Source: Nectonema munidae
Lineage: Eukaryota; Nematomorpha; Nectonematoida; Nectonematidae
Length of the DNA stretch: 64,000 nucleotides
Direction of reading: 5' to 3'
Assembly (NCBI GenBank): GCA_030549495.1
Contig: JAUIRK010000916.1
Span: forward strand, 1,401,001-1,465,000
Part shown: positions 12,895 to 25,679 of the stretch, in pieces
Position numbering within the stretch: the stretch's first letter is position 1
Layout of the letters: each line of letters begins with the position of its first letter
Position numbers and translations under genes: made by a program
The notes under the pieces: generated by a model
The model's input: only the letters and a program-made list of their open reading frames with translations
Told to the model about the DNA's origin: nothing
Database searches by the model: none

Positions 12895-13494
12895 TTAAAA
12901 TCAGTTTGCCCCCATCACCTTGATCAGCCCCTCCCCCATACCTGAAGTGGACGATGGAGCTAATTTAAACTATCAAGTCTTTTATTCTAGGAATCAAATA
13001 TATAGCATCAATATCCTTAGATATTCGTTTATTTAATGTTTTAGTCTTTTTATCAAGATTTCTTAGTATAGTTAGCAATGTTTTTACAATTTGCTTAAAA
13101 TTTTTGCTAATAAAACTTAGTACACATTATTTCATTTTCATGTAATTTTTAGCGTAAAACTTAGGGATTGTAATAGCTAATTTATATAAATTAAAAATTT
13201 GTATATTTCTTCTATAAATTTTAAACCTTCAATTTCTATCTTTTATGATACTTTTTTTCCAATTTTTTTATCCTATTAAAGTTATAAAAAATGTCAGCTA
13301 ATTGCTCTTCCTTTATGCTTATATCTCAATCTTCTTAATACTTCTAATCTTCCTTAAGTAATATTTACATATATAATTATTTATTTATTTATTATTATTA
13401 TTTTTTCTCTTCTATCTTTAGTTTTATTTACATTATACACATTAATTTATTACATTATTAAGGGACCCTTCTCCTTGACTATTTTAATTTCTTT

Positions 13495-14512
13495 ATGGAC
13501 ATGGATGATTACATTGACCCTCCTGGGAAACGTACTAAGAATGTCCATCTTTCTTCTAATATTCTTACTGAACCTTATAACCTGAAATTAAATGCCCATG
13601 ATCTATTTGAAAATTATAATAAGGATGTTAACAGTTTCATTGAGATTTTTGATCAAGTTAAAACTACAGTTTTTCAACAGATGAGTGATACCATTAATGA
13701 ATAGTCCACACTTATTAAAAACTTAACTTTGGAAAAACCGAGCTATGCTGAGGCTGTCTCCTACCCTACACTCATGACTAAAATTATAAATCCTATTAAC
13801 ACAGTAAGAATTAAGGTATCAAATGAAAAAACTAACAGAACCCGGGCTTCTGCTCTGAAAAAAATGTAAAAATAAAATTATTGTAAATGGAATGAGAATT
13901 AACTCCTCCGGAACTGCTATTGTCAGCCTAGAAAATCCTACACACAAATCTCAAGCAACCTCTATTTTGGAAAATAATTATAAAGTCTTAGAAAACTCTC
14001 AATTTAAGCCGAGATTTATTATGAAATCAATTCCGAATGACTTAAGTGATGATGACATAATCAACTCCTTGAACTACTCTAACTACAATATTTATAGGCT
14101 AGGCGGTGTTAAGTTGCTCAGGGTTATTCAAACTAAAAATGAAAAATATAAACTCGCTATTATAGAACCCAACAACCCTCAAGTTGCCAGCATTTTAGCT
14201 GATAGTTCTACAATTTTCTGTGGATATACAATTCTGTTCCTATTAGTTTATCTTTTGGAAAGCCAAAACTTTGCAACAAATGTGGCAAGTTTGGTCATTA
14301 TGATAAATTTTGCCATGCCACGAGTCCACCTTGTCTTAAATGCGGAAAACTAGGTCATATCGCTGAAGCGTGTAGAGAAACTCAATGTAAATGCATAAAC
14401 TGTGGGGAAAAACATCAATACAATTTTGAAAAGTGTCCTTCTTTCATTAAGAAAAGCGAAACCTCTAAGAATTTTCATCTAAATATGTTGAACTCATATA
14501 TATCTAACTAAT
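13495..14512 (+). pseudogene. LINE A ORF1, gag-like with three CCHC knuckles, frameshifted
   Basis: The first frame starts at an ATG in 13495 and stops at 13704; coding resumes at 13892 and again in another frame past 14260. The end of ORF1 carries CNKCGKFGHYDKFC, CLKCGKLGHIAEAC and CINCGEKHQYNFEKC, three nucleic-acid-binding zinc knuckles. LINE ORF1 proteins bind the element RNA. At least two frameshifts and one in-frame stop make this copy inactive. Confidence 0.75.
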
Positions 14513-17500
14513 GCTTTTGAATATACTTCACATTAATCTGAGAAAGTCCAGAATTGCCTGGTACAATCTATTAATTTTTTTAGATAAAGTTTACTATGAT
14601 ATCATTTTATTGAATGAACTTTGTGGAAAGGTAAAATCCCACGTATCCCTACGAACTTCTCTCTTGCTATTTCTGATTCTGAAAAGCCTCTTTCTGCGAT
14701 ACTATTTTCAAACTCCCTTAATTTTAAATTTGAACCACTATTATCCAGTCATTCTAATTCAGTTATCTCTGGCGTATTTGACAATTCTTTGATTTTTCTT
14801 ATCTCAGCGTATTTTCACCCTATAGACATTGATTTCATTAACCTATTTTTTTTTAATGTAGTTCCAAAAGTCGAAGCCCATCCTTTCATCGTCATCGCAG
14901 ACACTAACTCTCGCCACCAACTATGGGACTCTAAAACCAACACAAGAGGAGAATTATTTAATGAAAAACTAATTGAGTTTGACTTGAATCTAATTGACTC
15001 AAACAAACAACCCACCTTTCAAAGTTTAATGTCTGATTGTCTTCTAACTTCTCATATCGATGTTACTTTCTGCAATAATAAAATGAAAAAATATGTGTTA
15101 GCTTGGCAAATCCTCGTTGAACCAAGTCTCTCAGATCACTTTTTTGTTAATGTACAACTAAACTATCCCTCTACCCAGAATGTCACTAGGAAAAAATGTT
15201 TATTCAATCAACAAAAAATTTTTAACCATATAGAAGAAAATTTTCCACAAACATTTCCGCTTAAACATAAATACCTAAATTCGACTGACGATATTGAAAC
15301 CTTTTCGAAAAATCTAATTGACCTCTTTAAAATTTGCTTAACCTATTCTTCCTATAATATTCCCTGTAAAAACAATTTCTGGTGCCCTTCTCTTAATAAA
15401 ATTAGGCAAAAACTTCGCCATGCTGCTAAGGTGTTCAGGCGCACCAAAAAACAAGAGGACCTTTCCAGATATATGTCAATAAAATCCTATTACACACACA
15501 AAATTAACTACTTCAAGAAGGTATCATGGAAAGCATTTTTGAACTTCGACCGCAATACAATATGGAAAAGAATAAAAACTCTCAGAGGCGAATACAAACC
15601 CTTTACCTTGCTACCAAACCAAAATACGGTAAATCTCACTGATGGCTCTGAAGAGGTGTTTAGCGTTTTATTTTCGTCATCTCATCGATGTCAATCTTTT
15701 GATATTAACTTTGATATTAGTCTCAATACCGATTCTTTCCCAAGAGTTACTACCGCTGAACTCACTAATGTCTTTAAGAACCTTAAAATGAAATCTTCTC
15801 CTGGTGTGGGTAAAATTAACTATATTCTGACAAAACTTGCGCTTCCAGTCATTTTCGATTCCTTAATCTACCTGTTCAACGCATGTCTTGAGTTTTGCCA
15901 CTTTCCATCTATCTTCAAACAAGGAGAACTTATTCTTCTTCCCAAGGAGTCTTCGACAAATCTTGAACTCTCAAACTGGAGACCTATTACTATATTACCG
16001 TGTTTGGGAAAAAATTTTGAGAAAATTATCCGAGTAAGGCTTATTAACCATATCTCCACTTCCAATTGTATAAGTGAATTCCAATTCGCCTATATAAATG
16101 GAAATTCTTCGGACATAGCAACGGATCGTTTATCTTCACGAATATACAACTGTTTCAAATGGAAAAAACATTTTACTTGCTTATTCTTTGACTTTGAAGG
16201 AGCCTTCAATTCGGCATGTCACTCGTGTATTCTAAGTAACATGAAAAAAATGAATTTCCCTTGGCACCTTATTTTGTTTATTAAATCCTATTTAAATAAT
16301 AGATCTATTTCTTTTCGAGGCAATCTCTCTTCAACTTTCATTTTGTCAAGCTCCACCACTCAAGGAGGATGTCTCTCTGACTTATTATTGATTATTCTTA
16401 TTAATCCACTTTTTGAATTAGTAAAATCTTATGATTGTTTCTCACAAGGGTACTCCGATGATTTTATGTTTGGCATCGAAGGCGACAACACTACAACTAA
16501 TCTTCTCTTTATAAGTGAGTTGCTTGTGACATTTTCCTCTCTTTGCTTTTCCCTTGGACTAACGATAAATTTAAAAAAATCGATGCTAATAAACTTTTCA
16601 AGGTTCTCAAAATTTTGCCCAAAGCTTGTTTTCAATGACCATACTTTCTCCCCTGTTCAACAAATAAAATATCTTGGGGTGATTTTTAAATACAATTTGA
16701 AGTGGTCAGCTCACTTTGAAAACAATCATGTAAAATGCATAAAAATTCTAAATAGTATCAAAACGTTATCATTTAACACTAACAAGCATCATTTCTCTCT
16801 AATGCTATTTTCTTCTTTTCGGATGGCTCCTATGCAGGGGCGTAGCCAGAGGGGGGGGCAAGGGGGCAGTGCCCCCCCCCCCTCCAAATACCTTTTCTGC
16901 CCCCCCCCCCCCAATAATTTTATTTCCAATATGCTTGCCCCCCTAAATTCCTTACATGCCCCTCCAACTTCCATTTTTTGGCTACGCCACTGCTCCTATG
17001 ACCCTATTACCACATCCGGTGCATTTTCTTTTGCCCTCTTCTACCGTAGGCAAAAATTACCCCCATTTTTCTAGCTAAAAATATTGGGAATTTTTCCTCT
17101 GCTTTTCTCGCTGAATCTTTTGGACTGCTCTATGCATTAAATTACCTGACGCAAAACTTTAAATATTTTCTCTCTTACAAATTAGTTTATTTTTTTCCGA
17201 CTCTAAATCACTAATTGAAAGTCTGCAACTTAAGTCTTCCAAATGCCCTATAATCGGTCAAGCATTATCTTATTATTCCTTCTTGTCTAATTACTTTTGT
17301 GTACGATTTGTTTGGTGTCCAGGACACTCTGGTGTTATAGAAAATAAATTTGTTGACTCTAACGCCAAAAACGCCCTTCTATTTGAGCCTTCTTTTTCTA
17401 AATTACCTCTTTCTTCTTATAAGCAAATACTTAAAAAAAAAGTCCATGAACATTTGGCACCAAAAGCTGCTCTTATCTTCTTCTAATTAAAATGTGCAAC

Positions 17501-17722
17501 TCAAGCTCTTGCAGATTTGGCTGTCTGACTATAGAAGATTCAAGCCATCTACTCTTTAAATGTCCACATACGAGTTCTTTTTTTGAAAACTTTTTCGTTA
17601 AACTTCTTAAACATCATGGTTTTCTTTCCCGTCTCTGTCTAATTTCAAAACCCGAGCTCTACTTAACTACACAAACTTTCATCAAAAAACTTGAAAATTT
17701 TCTTAGGCTTCATCCACCTTAA
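14512..17722 (+). pseudogene. LINE A ORF2: endonuclease, reverse transcriptase, RNase H; broken
   Basis: It starts MLLNILHINLRKS and shifts frame near 14620. Endonuclease landmarks are IADTNSRHQLWDS, SHIDVTF and SDHF. RT landmarks are SNWRPITILPCLGK, FFDFEGAFNSA, TTQGGCLSD and YSDDFMFG; the catalytic pair is the DD of YSDD. The long 817-aa frame then runs into a hAT MITE (16835-16992), whose translation forms the odd Gly/Pro-rich tail. RNase H-like sequence resumes at 17300 with VWCPGHSGVIENKFVDSNAK, and the terminal CRFGC...HLLFKCP motif is at 17510-17560. Frameshifts and the MITE kill it. It is a paralogue of LINE B. Confidence 0.85.
16835..16992. mobile_element. hAT-type MITE inside LINE A ORF2
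   Basis: 158 bp with ends CAGGGGCGTAGCCA and, reverse complemented, CAGTGGCGTAGCCA. It is flanked by a perfect 8-bp target duplication CTCCTATG at 16827-16834 and 16993-17000; 8 bp is the hAT signature. The interior is poly-G/poly-C-rich. The insertion is younger than LINE A. Confidence 0.88.
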
Positions 17723-18209
17723 TCTTACTTCTTCGCTTTGCTACACACCCTTATACAAAAAAAAATTATTTTTTTTTTGCCCTCTTCCCTTTTCTCTTTT
17801 GTTTCTTTTTCTTTCTTTTTTCCCCTATCTTCTCCTGATTTTTTTTCGATTGTATTAATACTTCTTTTATCATTACTATTCTTTCTAACAAATAGCTGAC
17901 ACTCATAAACAGAATATATTCTAAAAGCATCCTGCCAGCTTTCAAGTCCTCTGCGCTTACAAGCTGCGTCAATAAATCAAATTAAAAATCAAATCAATCT
18001 TTTATGATTGATCTTCTTTTTACTTCAACTCGTTCTAAAATGACTCCTAAGCCTTTTTAATTTTTTTTATATTAACCCTTGAAAACTTAATTTTCCTTTA
18101 TAAATACATTACTACTAATCTTTAAACATATTTTTTACTTTTCATTAGCTAATTTTCAATCCATATATAATATTATTTTAATTAACTTCACCGATTTCCA
18201 CCCACTAAT

Positions 18210-19256
18210 ATGACAAATAAAAGGGCACGCTCTGACACCGAATCTCCCAAATCTACTACCGACACTTTAAATCATCTATTCGATGATTATATAGCTAATA
18301 CCACACTAAATCCAAACGATCTAATACTATTTAATAATCTAAAATACAACATAGCCATACATTATATAAAAACTTTCGAAAGCCAAAACATTAAGTCAAC
18401 CTAACACAAGCATACGCTAATGCTGCTAGTTTAGCCCCTACTCAATCATATCCTGCCCCAACACTCAGTTCCACCATAAATACGCAAACTACTCCACACA
18501 CTAGAAAACACCTTGAACGTAACCTAACATTAAAAATCACTCCACCTAACAACATTTTAACTAAATAAGAGATTCACCGCCAAGATGTCATCAAAAATCT
18601 AGATACCCAAAACAACTCCCTATCGATCACCAAAACAAGATCACCCCACTCCCCTACCATCTACTTCCAATTCAAAAATATAGATCAAAAAGTTACCGCC
18701 AGAAGAACACCCATAAAAAACGGTCTAAATGCTAATGACTTACCTCCACAAAAACCAAATACTACGTGGCATCCCTACCGATATAACATTAACCCAAATC
18801 ACAAAATCTATTGAAGAACAAAACCAACACTTTAACGCTATAGGCAAACTCGAAAATCCCATACAACTAGGAAAAACCGGCACATATAGTTATACTATAA
18901 TCTTAGAACCAAGCAACCCAGAAATATATAAATACTTATGTACAACCCTAAATCTTTCTAGGCCACCACCAACTAACCCTCATCACACTAAAACCAAAAG
19001 TTAAACAATGCGAAAAATGCATAAAATACGGTCACATCTCTTCAAAATGCAACGCATCTCTACATAACTGTGCGCACTGCGGCCACAGTGGGCATGCTAC
19101 TTCATCCTGTACCCTACTAAATGACAATAGCAAAATTTCTTGCATAAATTGTCAGCAACCACATTTTGCAACATCTAAACTCTGTAGTTTCTACATAAAC
19201 CATAACAATCTAATCATATCTCAACATAGCCAAATCTTATATAACTACTCATGCTA
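18210..19256 (+). pseudogene. LINE B ORF1, gag-like with zinc knuckles, frameshifted
   Basis: It begins MTNKRARSDTES. Knuckles lie at 19005-19190: CEKCIKYGHISSKC, CAHCGHSGHATSSC and CINCQQPHFATSKLC. The frame changes near 18400, 18570 and 19000, with stops between. The layout matches LINE A ORF1. Confidence 0.7.
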
Positions 19257-22200
19257 ACTATTTTATACATAAATCTAAATCACTCAAAAACTGCTTGAGA
19301 CAACCTTCACATCTTACACTCACACACTTACGACATAATATCAATAAACGAACCATACATTCATATTCCACACCAAACAGCCGAATACGTACTCCTACAC
19401 ATACCTCTACCAACAGCATACTCAGCCTGTATATTTATAAAACAATCAATTACTAATACACCACTATATCAATACTCTAATTCAAACTACTTCTTCACAC
19501 TTATTCTCTCAAACTCCAAATCCTTACTCTTCTGCTCTCTCTACTCCCAACCATACTTAAACCACCCCATACCTAACAACTTCTCTCAATCACTTATACA
19601 AATCAAACATAACATAGACAACAACCACCACATAGCTATATCCACCGACTTAAATGCTAGAGCCTACCTCTGGGACATAAAATCAAATACACGAGGTTAA
19701 CTCACACTCGAATTTCTAGCATCTCACAATCTAACAATAGCTGACAACGATAAATCCCCAACCTTTGGACGACTACATCTAAACAACATATATCAATCAC
19801 ACAACGATTTAACCATCATTTCCAACCAAACAAGAAATATAGTTCACAACTGGCGCTTCTCAGACATCCCATCCGCATCCGACACCGCATATAACCTTTC
19901 AAATCGACCTCACTACTAAACTCTCAAAAATTCCAAATCCTAATTATGGCAAACAAATAATCTGGACAGCATTTCTTCACAATCTTAAATCTAAGCTAGA
20001 CAACATCACCCTGACTATAGATACAACAAATAATCTCGAAACATCTGCTCTTCAGCTTAACAAGTCCATCACAGCGAGCCTTCACGCCGCAACTCCTACA
20101 AACCAACTTCCTAGAAGACAGCACGCTCCTTTTTGGAACCGTACTTTGAACAACCTCAAACAACAATTACGCAAATCCTTAAAAAATCTAAGAAAAACCA
20201 ACTCTCACAGTAACATTCAACAGTACTTCTTCCTTAAAACTCAATATCAAGCAGAAATTAAAAAAGCCAAAAAACAAGCCTGGAAACATTTTTGTAATCA
20301 AACTTCAACAAACCCATCAACAAACTTATACGCAAAAAACATACACCATCACTCTCTAATCTTCTTTCAAATAATCAAGGTTCAATATTTATCAAACACC
20401 CTTCACTTAACACTCTATTTCCCGCCGACACTAATGTAACCGACAATATTACCCATACACTTATTAGAATGGAAACAAAACATAATTACTAAATAACTCC
20501 ATTAACTCACACCCAGAAATTACAATCAAAGAGCTAAACAAACCATTGATTCCATGAAAACCAAATCTTCTAGCAGCCTTGACTTCATCTCCATTAAACA
20601 CGCGAAGAAAGCCTACAACATACTACACCCTCATCTCCTCAAAATATTTAACGCCTGCCTCAGACTAAGCTATTTCTCAAATATTTGGAAAATATGTAAA
20701 CTAGTGCTAATCCCCAAACCAAATCGAAACCACAATTCAATCAAAAACTGGCGACCAATTTCTCTATTACCAACCCTAGGCAAAATCCTTTAAAAAATTC
20801 TACGAAAACGCATGATCCACTACATCCTCAAAAATAACCTAATACACCCGAATCAATTGGCATATTTACCAAATAAAAGCACCGAATTGGCCCTATCTCG
20901 CCTAACCCTTTACCTAGAAAAAACACTAAATAACCAAAATATCGCAACAACCACATTTATTGATATCGAAAATGCTTTCAACGCAGCATGGCACCCTGCA
21001 ATCATCAATAACCTCATCGACAAAAAAATACCCTACATACATAATCAAATTCATAAACAACTACCTTCAAAAGCGCATTCTCATCCTACTACATAACAAC
21101 AATACATACATTCAGAAACTAACTCTCTCCACTCTGCAAGGGGGTAGCCTATCAGATATCCTATGGCTAATCCTCATCAACCCCATTCTTAATTTTATCA
21201 ACTCAAAATCCGACTTTGCCCAATGCTACTCTGATGACATCTTATTCACCTTCTCAAACACACTGCAACTAAACAACATCAATCGCACTGCTAATCTAAT
21301 CACACAAATACAAACAATGGCCACCAACTACAAAGTCTCCTTCAACTCAAACAAACTAAAACTTATACACTTCACACGAAAAAGAATAACTCCACTACCA
21401 CTGAAACTAAACACATCAACATCACTCACTCCTGAAACACATAAAATATCCAGGCGTCACATTTCAATATAATCTAAAATTTACACTCCACCTCAAAAAC
21501 ATATACACAAAACTATCACCAACCCTATTCTCTCTAAGAAAAGCTATCTCATATAAGTGGGGTCTTCATCCAAAAATCTCAAAGTACATCTACAAATCTA
21601 TCATACTTCCAGTCATACAATATGGCTCACTTGCCTGGGGAAGCTCACTCAAATTCCAAAACTCACTTACCCACCTCAACAAAATACACCGCCTATGCTT
21701 ACTCACAATAACAAACGCATTTCACACTACTTCTACAGCAAAACTTGAACTTCTTACACACACTCTACCCTTACACATAAAACTTAAGAAAAACATAATT
21801 AAAAAATATCTTACTACCTTCCACTCTACACCAGCTCCACATAACTTCACGAACCTTTACTCAACTAACACCTCGCCCTCACTCAACTTTTTCAATTCCC
21901 TTCTTGAACAATATATGCCACAACTTACTCACTACCAGGTTTTACCACACTTACATCCATACTCCCTAGTTCACCCATCGAAATCGACCCCATACTCAAC
22001 TCATATATGCCACCACAAATTCTTAGCACTCAACACCAACGCGACTCAAATGCGCACCACTAACTCTCAATTTTTACCGACGGTTCAAAATCACGCAACA
22101 AAGCAACCGCTGCATGCGCTTTTTTTAATCACAATACAAGCACTCCTTTCTTCATACAACAAATGCAGACAGACAATAACACCTCCGCATATGAAACTGA

Positions 22201-22999
22201 AGCCCTAGCACTCCTAACATCATGCAACCATTGATAACCTAACTTTCTTTACATCCAAATTCAAGCACATAATATTTTTCACAGACTCACAAAACATAAT
22301 AAAAGACCTACAACTTAACAGAAAAATTCCCCTTTCAACACTAAACCTAGCCAAAAATTAATCAACCTTAGCAACCATTTCTCAATTAAACTTTTCTGGT
22401 ACCCCGCCCATTCCTCCTCCTTTGAAAATTTTTTAGTAGATCTCTTATGTAAATCCACATCCATAACATCACATTTCTTAAGCCACGCCCTCCCTCTATC
22501 CACTTTTGAAACATCCATAAATATCTCAACTACAAACGAATGGCTTTACTCAAATAACATACCTACCTCCTTATCCCAATTTGCACTAAATAAAAACATT
22601 ACTCTTCCTCGCAACATTATAAGATGGTTCACATCACATTGCCCTTGTTACGCTTACTTCTACAACTTTAATTTGCACTCTAACCCCTTTTGCAGATTCG
22701 GCTGCCATTATATCGAAACTCCAATCCACATTATCCTCTATTGCCCAATATTCTCATCAGAACGAACCAAACTCATTGAAAAAACACATTTATATTTTAA
22801 AGATCTTCCCTCCTCTCTACTAAAATTCTTATCATATCCCAAAATCATTCACCACATCTCTCTTTTCCTTAATACAATAGAACCATTACTCTCTACCCAC
22901 CAACACTTAACTCCACCCTTATTAACACCTTGCATAATCATATACAGGCAACCTAATTTATACTCTTCACCTCACCAAGCTTTCTTATTTCTACTTTAG
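19253..22999 (+). pseudogene. LINE B ORF2: endonuclease, RT, RNase H remnant (copy 1)
   Basis: The endonuclease remnant around 19640-19900 shows DLNARAYLWDIKSNTRG. RT landmarks: IKNWRPISLLPTLGK (20738), FIDIENAFNAAWH (20957), LQGGSLSDILW (21136) and CYSDDILFTF (21225), with the catalytic DD intact. A WYPAHSSSFENFLVD-like stretch (22400) stands where LINE A has RNase H. The C-terminal motif CRFGCHYIETPIHIILYCP is at 22690-22750. Many frameshifts and stops. The RT part is better preserved in copy 2, where one frame covers what is interrupted by a TAA near 20790 here. Confidence 0.8.
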
Positions 23000-23090
23000 A
23001 TCCTAAACCCACTACCCATCCTTACAAATCCCCAAGTTAGCAATTGATGCAAGCATATCAACCAACGTTGGAAAGTACTTAGTTATCTCC

Positions 23091-23106
23091 TACCTACCTA
23101 CCTACC
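23091..23106 (+). repeat. (TACC)n at the LINE B 3' end
   Basis: Four TACC units in copy 1 and about six at 60083-60106 in copy 2. Repeat-number change between copies fits a microsatellite tail. Confidence 0.7.
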
Positions 23107-23745
23107 TTCAATTTATATTTAAATTCATGGCTACATACCTATCAATTCATAGACCCAAATCCTAACTAAATTTTCAAACAATTTACTTTACCGACTGAAT
23201 ATATGTGTAGGTAGATTATGAAGATTATATAAGATGATTCTTTGTTTTTCTGTGTTACTAATCAAGCTTGGTAAATTTATTATAAGCAACAATGGATTTC
23301 AGTACAGAGTAATACCAATTTTGATATAATCATGCTTGTCTTTAGAAAACAAAAATGTTTAACCTTCGAACACCAAATATAAAATCGGTGCAACCAAAAA
23401 TTAGGTTCCCTAAAGATTTACAAGAGAACATTTTTAGTTATGGTATAATACCTTCACATGGTTAGAGTATAGAATATCTAATAGATAGACTATACAGATA
23501 GACTGTGAGCTTTCAGAGCAATCTTTGCAAGTATAGGACTCTCCCATTTCAATCAAAAAATCGTGATGTGATATTTCAGAAAAATATGTTTTGCACCTCC
23601 TCAATCATTACCCAAATCAATAAACCGTTGTTGAATTAAGAAGTCTTCTGAGGCCAGATTACTAATCGAGATTATAAACGGATTTTTGATAAAATGATAG
23701 TATTTTTCTAATTTTTATAGATTAAGAAAATAAAGAGAAATTTCT
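23107..23745. other. No gene seen between LINE B and the hAT relic
   Basis: AT-rich DNA shared with copy 2, without motifs. It may be the 3' non-coding part of the hAT relic, which lies on the minus strand. Confidence 0.4.
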
Positions 23746-24836
23746 TGGCATGCTACACGGTGTTTTATTGCTCCAGGACATTTTTATTAATGAAAATCTT
23801 TCATCAACAAATATGTTCGAAAATAAAGCAAAATTTTCCTTGTCAAAGAATGCAATTATTCCAGCTTCATTTCAAAAGATGTTATTTTTTATCACAATGG
23901 AGTACTCTGTACTCTTTTCCTTGCAGCGCAAGGTTAAAGGAATTCATATATTCAAATATGTTCACTAAAAATGATAGAAATATACGAAAACGGACCTCAG
24001 AAAATTCGACATGCATGTCTAGTTTGCATTCCAGAAATTGTTGAATTTCTTTCCATAGTATCGCTTGGAAAATTTTCCTTTAGAAAGCCACCTCACGTTT
24101 GAGTGCAGAAAGAGTTTTTCAAATCTGAAAACAAACAAGATTTGAGGCATTTGCTTTAATGAAATACACTGTTTTAATGACTTCATTGAAAACATTTTTC
24201 AACTTATCGAATATGGTTTTATAGCTCGGAGCACTGGATACCAATTATATCTGGAGATTTTTGCTTAGCCAGATTCCGACTTAATACCATGTGCTGTAAA
24301 AATTTTTATCACTTTGTCAAATGTTTCTCTTACAGTTGTTCTATTGCTGAGTTTCGCAAAATAAAAAATTGTCTACCAGGTTCTTGTCATATACATATTA
24401 TACGTAAACACAAGGTTGAGATAACTTTGAAACATCAATCGTTTCATCAATCTGAGCAAAAAAGTTGAAAATAGAATTCCGAATCAATAAAACCACGTCT
24501 GACATGTCATCAAACATTTCTGCTATTCGCCTTCTAACAATATCGTTTGACAGGAAGATATGCTTTAACTTTACAACTTCAGAACTTAGCACATTCAATA
24601 TATCTTTCCAGCAAGGTAATATCAACTGTTCCGATATTTTGTGGGACTTTTTACAACAGATATTTTTTGAAACTTGTCAAACCATACTTTATATTTTGCA
24701 AAATAAAAAATAGTTTTGTTTTCCGAACTCAAGTGCTTCACTACCAGCGCAAGCTTCACTTGACGGGCTTTAAAAAAAGTGGATGCTAACATTTCAGAAC
24801 ACAAAGGACACTTATGTTCCTCTTCCCCACCAGACT
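23746..24836 (-). pseudogene. hAT transposase relic of the ZBED5 type (copy 1)
   Basis: In minus-strand order: a C-P-L-C-S-E-M-L box like the BED zinc finger (24780), then KHIFLSNDIVRRRIAEM (24560), NFFAQIDETIDVSKLSQ (24440) and LHSNVRWLSKGKFS (24070-24115). These match, by recall, the order of ZBED5/SCAN-domain-type hAT proteins, where L-H-x-x-V-R-W-L-S-x-G is a hallmark of the catalytic core. hAT transposases move DNA by cut and paste. The frame is broken by stops and shifts, and a TTAA MITE cuts the N-terminal side at 24841. Copy 2 (60742-61834) shares the breaks. Confidence 0.75.
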
Positions 24837-24840
24837 TTAA

Positions 24841-24972
24841 CCCATTTAAGACCAAGCAAAGCAGACGATATCTAAAAAAAAACTCAGACGATTTATATTC
24901 AAAGTCATTGAAAAACGCAGACGAAGATGAAATTACTTATGTTCCAAAATAGGAACATTGGCCGTAAATGGG
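24841..24972 (+). mobile_element. TTAA MITE, member E1, present only in copy 1
   Basis: 132 bp between TTAA at 24837-24840 and 24973-24976. Ends: CCCATTTAAGACC and, reverse complemented, CCCATTTACGGCC. Three CAGACGA boxes lie inside. Copy 2 has a single TTAA at the same place (near 61836), a clean empty site, so this insertion followed the duplication or was polymorphic at that time. Confidence 0.93.
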
Positions 24973-25310
24973 TTAATGCAGTAAAAGGAAATTTCAAGTG
25001 TGAGTCGTCATATTTCATTGTTTAGCCATTAAAAAAATGTACATTTACAAATTAGGGCTGAAAAGCAATAAAAGAAAAAAATAGAACTCAATTCAAAGAC
25101 TAACTTATTTATTCTTTTTAAATGTGATTTATTGGCAAAAATGGCTAATGACCAAATATGGGTGCATTATTTTGCGAAAAACGATTCGCTCAGTGTCCTG
25201 TTCTTGAAGGTTGATGCAATCAGAATTACAAACAAGGTCATTTGACTTTATAAAATCTGTACAGCTGTGGTGAGATTGAGGACTTACAGTGCAAGTATAA
25301 TGCCGGGCGT

Positions 25311-25632
25311 AACATCGTATGAGGTAGCAAAATATTAACAGAAAGTTTGATATTTTTTGATTTTTTAAAGAATATTTTTCGATTCTTTGATTACAGAATT
25401 TTATTTTGATTATTTGACAAATATAATATTTAAAATCGTGCAAATTGCAAAGTATAGGTAATAACTTTTGTAACATCGTATGAGGTAGCAAAATATGAAC
25501 AGAAAGTTTGATATTTTTTGATTTTTTAAAGAATATTTTTCGATTCTTTGATTACAGAATTTTATTTTGATTATTTGATAAAATATATTATTTAATATCG
25601 TGAAAAAATTTATAACTTATCTAACATCCTCT
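25311..25632 (+). repeat. 161-bp tandem duplication (copy 1)
   Basis: AACATCGTATGAGGTAGCAA recurs at 25311 and 25472 and the following bases match for most of the unit, including TTTGATTTTTTAAAGAATAT. A third, shorter CCCCGAATGAGGTA start follows near 25634. The same arrangement is in copy 2 from about 62125. No coding function seen. Confidence 0.8.
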
Positions 25633-25679
25633 CCCCGAATGAGGTATATCAAATCTTACATCTAGCAAAATATGAACTG

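Larger units (their letters stand above)
13200..17990 (+). mobile_element. LINE A: I-superfamily-like non-LTR retrotransposon, decayed
   Basis: Order on the plus strand: ORF1 with gag-type zinc knuckles, then ORF2 with an AP-type endonuclease, reverse transcriptase, RNase H-like segment and a C-terminal Cys/His motif. An RNase H after the RT is typical of the I and related clades. The element is broken by frameshifts and by a 158-bp hAT MITE at 16835-16992. Ends are approximate: the 3' end probably lies near a TCAAATTAAAAATCAAATCA run at 17977-17996. It is followed directly by LINE B, and all of it is absent from duplication copy 2. Confidence 0.8.
18000..23106 (+). mobile_element. LINE B: I-superfamily-like retrotransposon, C/A-rich strand (copy 1)
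   Basis: It has the same domain order as LINE A: ORF1 knuckles, endonuclease, RT, RNase H-like remnant, C-terminal CRFGC motif. It ends in a short TACC repeat (23091-23106), which may be its 3' tail. The coding strand is strikingly poor in G and rich in C and A. Multiple stops and frameshifts mark it as dead. Duplication copy 2 keeps only the part from 20504 onward (57492-60106). Confidence 0.78.

Noticed and set aside
16789-16974. Gly/Pro-rich minus-strand and plus-strand peptides
   Set aside because: They are translations of the poly-G/poly-C hAT MITE.
24465-24789. Plus-strand frames over the hAT relic
   Set aside because: They are antisense shadows of the minus-strand transposase, which carries the recognisable motifs.
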